64,000 nucleotides of DNA, taken from the NCBI GenBank assembly GCA_004299845.1, contig CP036201.1, positions 682,001 to 746,000 on the forward strand, in the 5' to 3' direction. The first letter of the stretch is position 1; each line of letters starts with the position of its first letter. Position numbers and translations under genes: made by a program. Below are positions 52,440-60,779 of this stretch, piece after piece. The DNA is from Verrucomicrobia bacterium S94 (lineage in GTDB: Bacteria; Verrucomicrobiota; Kiritimatiellia; Kiritimatiellales; Pontiellaceae). The notes beneath the pieces were generated by a model. That model worked only from the letters and a program-made list of their open reading frames with translations, was not told the DNA's origin and searched no databases.

Positions 52440-55400
52440 ATGATGAGTTCCATTTATTGGAAGTTTGCTGCGATTATCGGTCTGGTGTTGTGTGCAGGCT
52501 ATGTTCGGGCAGATCTTGAAAGCAATGCGCGGGCGAAGATGGCGGCACTTTCGAACCTGGTGACGCAGGCGGAGGGGCAGGGGATCGATACGCTGCAGGA
52601 GCGGACGACGCTGCGCACGGCCGAGATTTTTCTGTTTTATGCGGATTGGGACGAAGCCAATACGAACCTCAATGCCCGGATTTTTGAACTGGGTGGTAAC
52701 TTCAGCGACGATCCGGAAACCTGGGCGGCTTATATGCCGGAGTTTGAGCGGCAGGACGTGATCACTATGCTGGACTCGTGTACTTCGAATCTGACACGGC
52801 TGATCAGTGGTGAGATTTCGCGTGAGCCTGCTCCGCAGGTCGACTGGGCATCGGTGACGCATGACGGGGATCAGCTGACGTTTAACGGCCGCCCGGTTTT
52901 TTTGGCGGATTATACCTGGAAACCGGGGGATGCGTGGCTGACGGAGTATCACGGTGAGCAGGACGGGTTTTATTTTGACCCGAACAAAATTTCGAATGCT
53001 TCAGGGGTCATTAATCAGTGGACGATGAATGATCTGACGAATAAGCCCTCCGGCACACTGGGCTTTATTTTTCTGGGGAATAAAGCGGCACCGGACTGGG
53101 CGGAAGAGGAATACGGTCCGGGGTTCCAGATGCGGGAAGATACCTATACGGGATATGATATTGATAATCCCGGTGCGCGCGAAATGCTGAGTTTTCTGTT
53201 CGATGCCTGTGTGCCGTATATGAGCGGGAAAAATTTTTCCGAACTCGGTTATATGCTTTGCAATGAACCGCATTTTTACACCACCAAGGAAAAGGATTCG
53301 ATGGATCCGGATGACTGGGGCTGGGCGCGCGGGCCGGTTTCGGAATATACCATGGATAAATTCAGGGTATGGCTGCAGGATCGGCATGCAACAATCGGAG
53401 ATCTGAATGCGCTGTGGGGTACGGCATTTGCTGATTTTGATGCGGTGGATCTGGATATTCCGATTTATGAAGGACTGCAGGGTACGCCGCAGTGGTATGA
53501 CTGGGTGCGGTTTAATCAATGGCGTGTAACAGAGTGGTATAAATGGGTCAAAAGTGCAATCCGTGCCAATGATCCGGGGGCGAAGGTGCATCTGAAAATC
53601 ATGCCGAATCTGTGGAGCGAAAACAGTCGCGGGCACGGCATTGATATGGAGGCGCTGACGGAACTGAGTGAGATTATCGGAAACGATGCGGGGGCGGATC
53701 ATACCAACTGGTGGGGCAAAGCGCTCTGGTGGGAGGATACCTATGCATTCGACTGGCGGGAAATGTGTATGTCGTACGATTTTTATAAGTCGGTCAGTCC
53801 GGATAAAATCACCTTTAATTCCGAGGCCCATTATCTTTCAACCGGCAGTTCGCGGAATCTTTTTCTGGATCCGGCCTATGCACGGGCGACCTGCTGGCTG
53901 GCGCATCTGCACGGTCTGAATGCCAGCCAGATCTGGTTCTGGGCGCGGCAGAGTGATGGGTCGCCGAGGAACGGCGTAAATGTCGGTACCGGATGGTGGG
54001 GGTCGAACAATTTCCAGCCGCGTGTGGTGAACGAAGTGGCGCTGACCATGCTGGACCTGAATACGTTTTCAGAAGAGGTGATGGCCATGCAGCGCCAGCG
54101 TAAACCGATTCGTATTTTTTATTCAGAGACATCGGCCATCAATAAAGCGGAGCACATGGATGATGTTTTTGAGCTTTATAAGGAGCTTTATTTCGAGGGG
54201 ATTCCGATAGGGTTTGTGACGGAAAATATTCTGAACAATCAGAGCCACAGTCTCTGGGATGTGGTGCTGGTGCATAAGAGCGAATTTGTGACGACCAATG
54301 AAGTGGAGGCACTGCAGGCCTATCTGGATGCCGGCGGTACGGTGGTGATGGATTCGGAAAGTCTGCAGAAAGATGAATACGGACGGGCTGTTTCCGGTTT
54401 GATTGAGTCTGCCGGCACACTGACCAATGTAACGACGCTGGCGGAGATGAAGCAGCTGGCGTTAAGCGTTGTCGAGTTGCCGGATGTGCAGATTGCAGAG
54501 ACAAACGGAATCGGGGCAAAAGGCTGTGCGTGGAAATGTGTGACGAATGAGGCGGGGAATGCGGTGGTTTCGGTGGTGAATGCAGGAAAGTCCACGGCGT
54601 CGCTGTCGGTCTCTTTAGCGGGAGCATCGGATGTGATCTGCACGAATCTGCTGACCGGAGAAGCGTTCTCTTCTTCCTTTTCTCTGGAACCGTTTGAGAT
54701 GCGTTTTTTTGAAGTGGTGCCAGTCGATGTTACTCCGCGTCTTTTAACGGTTGTGCAGTGGGGCGAACCCGGAGGGGATGACTCTATTGTGACCAATACT
54801 CAGAACTTTGTTCCTTATCCGTCTTTCAGTACCTATACCTATGGCAGTACAGCATCGCCGCTTCCGGGACCGGATTATTATCCGGATAGCAACGGTCGCA
54901 CTCCGGTGTTTAATCACGCATCGAAGAATACGTATAATGTTAAGCAGGTTACTGATGGCGGCGCGGAGGGCGATTATATTACCACGGCAAAAAATGATCC
55001 GGCCTATACCGCAATGGTGGTGTGGGAGAATTATCTCACCAATGCCTATATGCTGGATCGTCTTGAAATTGAAACGCGGGTGAATAATTCAGCCGATACG
55101 GCCTCGCAGTTCCGCTGGCTGGTACGGAAAATGAATGGGCAATGGTATGCCAGTGAAGCAGTGGATACGACAGATTCGTTTACACTTTACACGGCGGAAG
55201 ATCCCGGGAACCTGAACTGGTATGATTTTACACCGCATGTAGGCAGTGTGGCGACGGTCGGGAGCAGTGCTTCAATTACCATGGAGGATATTAATGCCGT
55301 CGGCTACTTTGCGACCTTTCAGCAACCTTCCAATAACGTATCTTATCGTGCCAGTGAAACCCGTTATTTCAAAGCCGAGGCTTACAATGCTCTTCCTCAG

Positions 55401-55784
55401 AACGGGTGGGATGATTTCGTTATAAAATATGATCTGAGCGGTGATCCGGATGCCGATGCTGATGCCAACGGCGTCAGTGATTTTATGGAGTATGCCCTGG
55501 GCGGGAATCCAACCAATCCGGCCGATCAGGGCATTACGCCGAATGTTGAATATCAGCTGGATGATACCGTTCATTATTATCATGTGGCCCTGACCAATCC
55601 GAATTCCGGCGTGGTGTATGATGTGGAGTGGGCCACCAACCTGGTGGTCGGCGGGTGGACGAACTGCTTTGATTCAATGACGAACCGTCCTTCGGGATAT
55701 GACGGAATGGGTGAGGTTGAGTATGAGCTGAACGGCTCGGGAAAAGATCAGTTGTTTTTCCGTCTTCAGGTTCAGGAATCCTGA
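52440..55784 (+). CDS. Secreted GH42-like clan-A galactosidase with QWG module
   Basis: A 1114-residue secreted enzyme with signal peptide YWKFAAIIGLVLCAG. Clan-A beta-galactosidase-like barrel: acid/base E276 (MLCNEPHF), nucleophile E462 (FNSEAHY) and GH42-type features (GLNASQIWFWAR). A GH42-like flavodoxin-fold domain follows (PIRIFYSETSAINKAEHMD, YLDAGGTVVMDSES), then a small beta domain, one QWG module (769-985, TVVQWGEPGGDDSIVTN) and the C-terminal DANGVSDFMEYALGGNP module ending LFFRLQ. Related families include GH42 and the carrageenan-active GH167; I cannot separate them by eye. AGAGGG sits before ATGs at 52440 and 52443. Confidence 0.78.
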   Translation: MMSSIYWKFAAIIGLVLCAGYVRADLESNARAKMAALSNLVTQAEGQGIDTLQERTTLRTAEIFLFYADWDEANTNLNARIFELGGNFSDDPETWAAYMPEFERQDVITMLDSCTSNLTRLISGEISREPAPQVDWASVTHDGDQLTFNGRPVFLADYTWKPGDAWLTEYHGEQDGFYFDPNKISNASGVINQWTMNDLTNKPSGTLGFIFLGNKAAPDWAEEEYGPGFQMREDTYTGYDIDNPGAREMLSFLFDACVPYMSGKNFSELGYMLCNEPHFYTTKEKDSMDPDDWGWARGPVSEYTMDKFRVWLQDRHATIGDLNALWGTAFADFDAVDLDIPIYEGLQGTPQWYDWVRFNQWRVTEWYKWVKSAIRANDPGAKVHLKIMPNLWSENSRGHGIDMEALTELSEIIGNDAGADHTNWWGKALWWEDTYAFDWREMCMSYDFYKSVSPDKITFNSEAHYLSTGSSRNLFLDPAYARATCWLAHLHGLNASQIWFWARQSDGSPRNGVNVGTGWWGSNNFQPRVVNEVALTMLDLNTFSEEVMAMQRQRKPIRIFYSETSAINKAEHMDDVFELYKELYFEGIPIGFVTENILNNQSHSLWDVVLVHKSEFVTTNEVEALQAYLDAGGTVVMDSESLQKDEYGRAVSGLIESAGTLTNVTTLAEMKQLALSVVELPDVQIAETNGIGAKGCAWKCVTNEAGNAVVSVVNAGKSTASLSVSLAGASDVICTNLLTGEAFSSSFSLEPFEMRFFEVVPVDVTPRLLTVVQWGEPGGDDSIVTNTQNFVPYPSFSTYTYGSTASPLPGPDYYPDSNGRTPVFNHASKNTYNVKQVTDGGAEGDYITTAKNDPAYTAMVVWENYLTNAYMLDRLEIETRVNNSADTASQFRWLVRKMNGQWYASEAVDTTDSFTLYTAEDPGNLNWYDFTPHVGSVATVGSSASITMEDINAVGYFATFQQPSNNVSYRASETRYFKAEAYNALPQNGWDDFVIKYDLSGDPDADADANGVSDFMEYALGGNPTNPADQGITPNVEYQLDDTVHYYHVALTNPNSGVVYDVEWATNLVVGGWTNCFDSMTNRPSGYDGMGEVEYELNGSGKDQLFFRLQVQES

Positions 55785-55842
55785 TTGTTTATCCTGTTTA
55801 GATGGGGGCTCATGGCGGCCTCTGTCGGCTATATATACCGCT

Positions 55843-55867
55843 GGCGAAATTGCATATCTTTTTTGCG
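55843..55867 (+). promoter_or_regulatory. Candidate galactan-regulon operator (site 4)
   Basis: Begins GGCGAAATTGCATATCTTTT, about 150 nt before the 56017 gene. It shares AAATTGCATAT with site 1. Confidence 0.4.
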
Positions 55868-56016
55868 GGAAGGCATATAGAAAATCGCGGGGTATCTGGT
55901 TACCTATAATCATCAGGCAAAGGCGTTGTAACGCCCGGTTCTGATGAGAGGCGATTCATGTTCATTGGCAAAGGTGAATCGCAGGATGAATCAGTACAAC
56001 AAAAGGGAGAAGTGCA

Positions 56017-59000
56017 ATGAAGAGGAATGCCTTGTTTTCCGCGCTGTTCATTGGTGCGGGTCTGGTCTCCGGATCATGGGGACAGAGTATCATTAATGAC
56101 GATTTTTCGTCGTATGCGGATGGTGATCTTGCCGGTCAGGGAGACTGGCTTGAAGTGGTTGCTTCCGGAGCGGGAGCGGAGGCTTTTTCGATTTCAAACA
56201 ACATGGCGATATCTAAAGCTGAAGGAAGTTCCGGTCTTGATTTTTATGTCCGTCTGGATAACACCCCTGCCGGGAATGCGGTGGATGATGAGTGGGACGG
56301 CAGCATGAACTGCACGCTCAACTGGACCGGAACAAGCTGGCGGCACGGGGCATATTTCAAAATCGGCACTTCAACGACGGTGACCAACGGACTCCGGAAT
56401 GCCAGTGCGGATGATGTTCCGCTGATTATCGAAACCGGATGGCCGGATGAGCTTTATATCGGTACAGCCGACGCAAGCGGGGCATTTGTCGAATGTTTGA
56501 CCGTAACGGCAGGTGATCTGGGTATGACCATTGGCAGCGAGCTTGATTCGGATCCGCTGACGATTACATGGAATGTGCGAAAAACGCGGGACAGCGGATT
56601 TTATAAAATTACGGCATCTTTGATGAATACGCTGACCGGATCAAATTATCCCGGTTCGACGGTCTCCATCGAAAAGCCCGGAGCGTACGCTGCCACCACC
56701 CCGTATTACATGATGGGACTGCCCAAAGGGTTCAGTTGGTGGGATGAGGATGTACAGTACTGGAAGGGAATTCACATTGATTCGCTCAGTCTGACGAAAT
56801 CATCCGGTAATGCTCCGGTGTTGATTCCGACAGAGGTATCTGCTTTCGGGAAAGACAATGCGGTGCTGCTGTCCTGGGATCCGGTGGTTGAAGCGGATTC
56901 ATATGATATTCTGAGATCCGATACGGAAGTCGGTGGATACACTGTGGTGGCCGGAGGCAGCGGGATTACGACCAACGGTTTTACGGACACTACCGCGATC
57001 AATGGTAATACATATTGGTATAAAGTGGTGTCAAAGGCTTCCGGGGCCGCCGATGTGGAATCGGAACCGGTTTCGGGTACACCGATCATGATTGTTTCTG
57101 GAACCTTCCTGGATACAAGCTTTGCGGCTTCCGATGTCCCGGCTTATGCCGATGGGGATCTGGCCGGTCAGAACGGATGGGCTCCACTCACGGCTTCGCT
57201 TCCCGGTGCTTTTAATATTGATTCGTCGGGTGATGGAATGGCTGAAACGGATGGCCTTACGGCTACCGGCGGGGTGCATCAGGTATACTATACGTCGCCG
57301 ACTTCCAATGAGGTTTCCGCAACCTGGAGCGGTACCGTGGTCTTCTCGCTATCAACTGATCCGGACGGAATCTACAAAACCAATATCACTGATGGGGTCA
57401 CCAACGTATATGAAGTTGCTTATCTGGGCAGCGGATATCAGACCTTCATGTTCGGTCTGACATCCAATCCGGATACCCTCCTTGATCCGACCGATGGCGA
57501 TAAAGAGGCCGGCAGTGACGATGATGTGCTGATCTCCGCCCGGGTGGGTGGAGATGATGGGCGTGTGGATATCAGTATCAATAACTTCAACTGGGCTGAA
57601 AACATTATGCTGGCGCTGAATCGCGAGCAACTGGGCTGGGACCCTGCCGGTATGGATATCAGTGCAACCAATGGTGCTGATTTTGTGACGGATACGATCA
57701 CGCTGGATTATGTGATCCGTAAGTCGGCGGATAATCTGGCTTACATGGGCACCTGCACAGCCACAGTGGCCGGTGTGACCTATGAAGGCAGCTGGCACAC
57801 GACGGCTGATGATAACGAGTGGGGTAAGCCGACGGTTGTCTGGGATGAGCCGCTGGTTTATTTCGGGATGAGCCGGGGTGCTCCCAGTGCGGAACAGCAG
57901 GTGAATGTATCGGTCGATGCAGTTTCCGTTACGCATACACCTTCAAGTGATCCGGTTATCCTGCCTCCATATGGTCTGGCCGGTACACTGGGGAATCTGG
58001 AGATTACTGTAGACTGGAAAAACTATGGTGAAGAGCTCAGTTATAACATATATCGGTCGGAAACCAACGGTGGTCCTTATATGCTGCTGGGTAATGTATC
58101 TTCCAATGAGACCTCTTATCTGGATTCCGGGTTAACCGATCTGCGATCCTATTTTTACAGGGTTTCTTCTGTTTATCCGGAGGGAGAAAGTGAACTCTCC
58201 AGTCCGATTGTGGTCCGAGCATTGGGTCGGACACTTCATCTTGAGTGGGGTGGTGATGTCACGATGTCGTCGGGTAATAACTGGGCAACCGGATTAAGTG
58301 CTCCTACAGTTGCCGGAAATTTGAACTACTGGCAGGGCGAAGGGGTTGAACCTTATTCCGTTATCGGAAGTTCCGATTCCTGGTATGCCAATCCGCCGCA
58401 TCCGGACCTGAAAGGAGTTGTTCAGGCCCCGACTAACAGCACATATGATGCAAACCGGCCGAATGTTGAATTTCGCTGGAATACCGGGGCCCGCTTCCGT
58501 TTTGCTGAAGGTGCTTCGGCCCTGTTCTGGGTTGATTGTCCTGCACTGGACAATACGGTGAATGAAGTTACCGGCGAGTGGGACAAATACCAGTGGTATT
58601 GCTTCCCGGCCATCCGTAACGGATCAACCTGGTATGTGGCCGAAAGTTCGCTGAATGCTGACCGCAGTCTGGATCTGGGGGATGAGCGCTGGACGACCAT
58701 TACGCTGGCTTCCTCTTCGGATACCAACCTGATGGTTCGGGAGGGGACCTATGCAACCGGTGATGAAATCGGTTTTGATGATATCAACGCCTTCGGCTTT
58801 TTTGCTGAAAATGCTGCCGCAGACAATGATGCCTGGGTTAGTTATATGCGTCTTCTTTACGGAAGTTCTCCTTCTGCATTCCAGGTGTGGTGCGATGAGC
58901 AGGGTATCTATAATGAAGATGCTGCAGAAGGTGTGGATCTGGATGGCGACGGTGCGGATAATCTGTACGAATGGGGTATGGGTGGTAATCCGCTGGATGG

Positions 59001-59280
59001 TACGGATGTCGGCATTACTGAGCGCAGAATACAGATCGATGGCGGAAACTTCGTCTACATCTATCCGCGTTTGAAAGGGGTGCGTCCCGATTATAAAATC
59101 ATGGCGGCTGACAATCTGGTTATCGGCGGTTTTGATGAAACACTGGTGGAAGGTGTGGACTATACCGAAGTTTCTGCCGGTGGTGACTGGGCCTCCTGGG
59201 CTACGGAGTTTGAGGCGGTCACCAACGCCATTCCCACTTCAGGCAGTCCCGTTCGGTTCTTCAAGACTGCCGTGGAATAA
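56017..59280 (+). CDS. Large modular secreted protein with Fn3-like repeats
   Basis: A 1087-residue protein with no catalytic motif. The signal peptide is LFSALFIGAGLVSGSWGQ. Two related beta domains both open with YADGDLAGQ (about 25-265 and 370-650). Each is followed by a fibronectin-III-like domain (LLSWDPVVEADSYDILRSDTEVGGY; ITVDWKNYGEELSYNIYRSETNGGPY). Then come a diverged QWG-type module (738-955, LHLEWGGDVTMSSGN) and the C-terminal DLDGDGADNLYEWGMGGNP module. It probably binds substrate or cell-surface glycan. It is followed by a strong terminator. Confidence 0.72.
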   Translation: MKRNALFSALFIGAGLVSGSWGQSIINDDFSSYADGDLAGQGDWLEVVASGAGAEAFSISNNMAISKAEGSSGLDFYVRLDNTPAGNAVDDEWDGSMNCTLNWTGTSWRHGAYFKIGTSTTVTNGLRNASADDVPLIIETGWPDELYIGTADASGAFVECLTVTAGDLGMTIGSELDSDPLTITWNVRKTRDSGFYKITASLMNTLTGSNYPGSTVSIEKPGAYAATTPYYMMGLPKGFSWWDEDVQYWKGIHIDSLSLTKSSGNAPVLIPTEVSAFGKDNAVLLSWDPVVEADSYDILRSDTEVGGYTVVAGGSGITTNGFTDTTAINGNTYWYKVVSKASGAADVESEPVSGTPIMIVSGTFLDTSFAASDVPAYADGDLAGQNGWAPLTASLPGAFNIDSSGDGMAETDGLTATGGVHQVYYTSPTSNEVSATWSGTVVFSLSTDPDGIYKTNITDGVTNVYEVAYLGSGYQTFMFGLTSNPDTLLDPTDGDKEAGSDDDVLISARVGGDDGRVDISINNFNWAENIMLALNREQLGWDPAGMDISATNGADFVTDTITLDYVIRKSADNLAYMGTCTATVAGVTYEGSWHTTADDNEWGKPTVVWDEPLVYFGMSRGAPSAEQQVNVSVDAVSVTHTPSSDPVILPPYGLAGTLGNLEITVDWKNYGEELSYNIYRSETNGGPYMLLGNVSSNETSYLDSGLTDLRSYFYRVSSVYPEGESELSSPIVVRALGRTLHLEWGGDVTMSSGNNWATGLSAPTVAGNLNYWQGEGVEPYSVIGSSDSWYANPPHPDLKGVVQAPTNSTYDANRPNVEFRWNTGARFRFAEGASALFWVDCPALDNTVNEVTGEWDKYQWYCFPAIRNGSTWYVAESSLNADRSLDLGDERWTTITLASSSDTNLMVREGTYATGDEIGFDDINAFGFFAENAAADNDAWVSYMRLLYGSSPSAFQVWCDEQGIYNEDAAEGVDLDGDGADNLYEWGMGGNPLDGTDVGITERRIQIDGGNFVYIYPRLKGVRPDYKIMAADNLVIGGFDETLVEGVDYTEVSAGGDWASWATEFEAVTNAIPTSGSPVRFFKTAVE

Positions 59281-59321
59281 AGCAGGATAAAAACCGCCGT
59301 CCGGTGCCGGGCGTAACGCAG

Positions 59322-59354
59322 AACACCTGCCGTTTTCCGGCGGGTGTTTTTTTT
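59322..59354 (+). terminator. Intrinsic terminator after 56017-59280 gene
   Basis: AACACC-GCCG pairs with CGGC-GGTGTT around a TTTT-containing loop, then eight T. Confidence 0.9.
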
Positions 59355-59381
59355 GGGGCTGAATGTTCGGGCATCTGTAAG

Positions 59382-60527
59382 TCAGGCCCGCATACGTTTG
59401 CGATATGCACTGGGGCTGCAGCCGGTAACCTGTTTGAAAACCTGAGTCAGATAATTATAGGTTGTATAGCCGCATTCTTCGGCAATGATTTGTAATGGTT
59501 TATCAGTTTCAACAAGCAGCTTGCGGGCATGGTTAATGCGGACCTGCCGGATTTCATCAAACGGTGTCCGGCCGAAAGCCTTCTGGAAACGGCGTTCAAG
59601 TGTGCGGCGGCTCATGGGAATCACGTTGAGAATGTCATCCATTGTGATGGGCTCAAAAGCGTGCTCCCTCAGATAATTTATAAGGGGGATCAGTGCCGGG
59701 TCGTCGACCGCGAGGGTGTCGGTGGACAGATGTTCGCGAATACCCAGGGGAGGAATAAATGTGGTTTTGTGGGGAACGTCTTCACCGAGCATCATCCGGT
59801 GGAGCAGTTCCGCAGCTTTATAGCCGATCTGTTCTGTGGGAAGCAGGATTCCGGAAAGCGGCGGATTGCTGGCATGGCACATCAGTTCATCGTAATTTCC
59901 ACTCAGTACAGCAGCGTCATGTGGGACTTTAATGCCGGCTGTACGGCAGGCTTCGGTGATCTGACGACCGATGCCGTCGGCATAGGCGAGAATCCCGACG
60001 GGTTTGGGCAGCTCTTCCAGCCATTGAATTAGGTTTTCCTGGAGCCTGCTTTCATCACGTGAGCTGAAAAAGCAGGGACATTTAAAACCACGGGTGTGAA
60101 GGACACGTCGGTATTCCTCCGTATACCATGAAACATTGGCCAGATAGTCGGGGGCGGCGAACGCGAGGTTTTTAAATCCGCGCTCGATGAAAAATTCGGC
60201 GGCCATCACTGTGGAAACGGAATCATCCGTTCGGACATAAGGAAATGAGAAACCTTTGAGGTAGCTGTCTTCAACACTTACTGTCGGGATGTTCCGCTGC
60301 GTGAGTTCTTCGGCCAATGAGGGCGATATAATGCGGCCAATAACGCCGTGACCCTTCCAGTCTTCGGGAAGTCGTTTAATTTTCACAGGGGAGGTGGGAC
60401 GAATCCATACATCCCAGAAACCGGCCTCACTGGCATAGGAGAGAATTCCCTTAAGAATCTTCCGCCCCCAGTCGGTCGGCGTACCCATCATAATGGCAAT
60501 GCGCGGAGTTTCGTTTGGTTTCAGCAT
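59382..60527 (-). CDS. XylR-type AraC-family sugar-responsive regulator
   Basis: Residues 1-275 form a periplasmic-binding/LacI-like sensory domain (RIAIMMGTPTDWGRKILKGI, GHGVIGRIISPSLAEEL, AAVLSGNYDELMCHASNPPLSGI). The last 100 are an AraC DNA-binding domain (MDDILNVIPMSRRTLERRFQKAFG, LQIIAEECGYTTYNYLTQVFKQVTG). This matches E. coli XylR architecture. It is the only regulator within the galactan locus and the best candidate for binding the repeated GGCAAAATTTCGCAT-type sites. One such site (60530-60553) lies right before its own start. ATG 60527 is chosen; 60548 is possible. Confidence 0.9.
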   Translation of the reverse strand: MLKPNETPRIAIMMGTPTDWGRKILKGILSYASEAGFWDVWIRPTSPVKIKRLPEDWKGHGVIGRIISPSLAEELTQRNIPTVSVEDSYLKGFSFPYVRTDDSVSTVMAAEFFIERGFKNLAFAAPDYLANVSWYTEEYRRVLHTRGFKCPCFFSSRDESRLQENLIQWLEELPKPVGILAYADGIGRQITEACRTAGIKVPHDAAVLSGNYDELMCHASNPPLSGILLPTEQIGYKAAELLHRMMLGEDVPHKTTFIPPLGIREHLSTDTLAVDDPALIPLINYLREHAFEPITMDDILNVIPMSRRTLERRFQKAFGRTPFDEIRQVRINHARKLLVETDKPLQIIAEECGYTTYNYLTQVFKQVTGCSPSAYRKRMRA

Positions 60528-60529
60528 GC

Positions 60530-60553
60530 GGCAAAATATCGCATGCATATTCG
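60530..60553. promoter_or_regulatory. Candidate galactan-regulon operator (site 5)
   Basis: Begins GGCAAAATATCGCATGCATA. It abuts the regulator's start codon, as expected for autoregulation. Confidence 0.4.
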
Positions 60554-60660
60554 TGATTACGCAATTCTTTTTCAGTACGCACTACGGAGATGATGTGCGG
60601 TATCCGGCAGAAAATCAGGGGAATGGATGGCTCCGTCTCCTCCGGGGTTCAGGTGTGATT

Positions 60661-60687
60661 ATTTCGTATGTTTATTACGCAAATGAC
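60661..60687 (+). promoter_or_regulatory. Candidate galactan-regulon operator (site 6)
   Basis: Includes TTTCGTATGTTTATTACG, which matches the TTTCGCATCTTTATTAC core of 46347-46370 at 15 of 17 shared positions. About 95-120 nt before the SHD1 gene. Confidence 0.4.
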
Positions 60688-60779
60688 TATATTTCTCCTG
60701 CGCGATCCGGCGTAAAACCTAGATCATTATAGGGAGAGGAATATCGGTTTTTACAGGTTTCTGTCTGCGATAGAGGGGA

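Noticed and set aside
54139-54627. 162-codon minus-strand frame within the GH42-like gene
   Set aside because: Pro/Ser/His-rich shadow of the strong coding frame on the plus strand.
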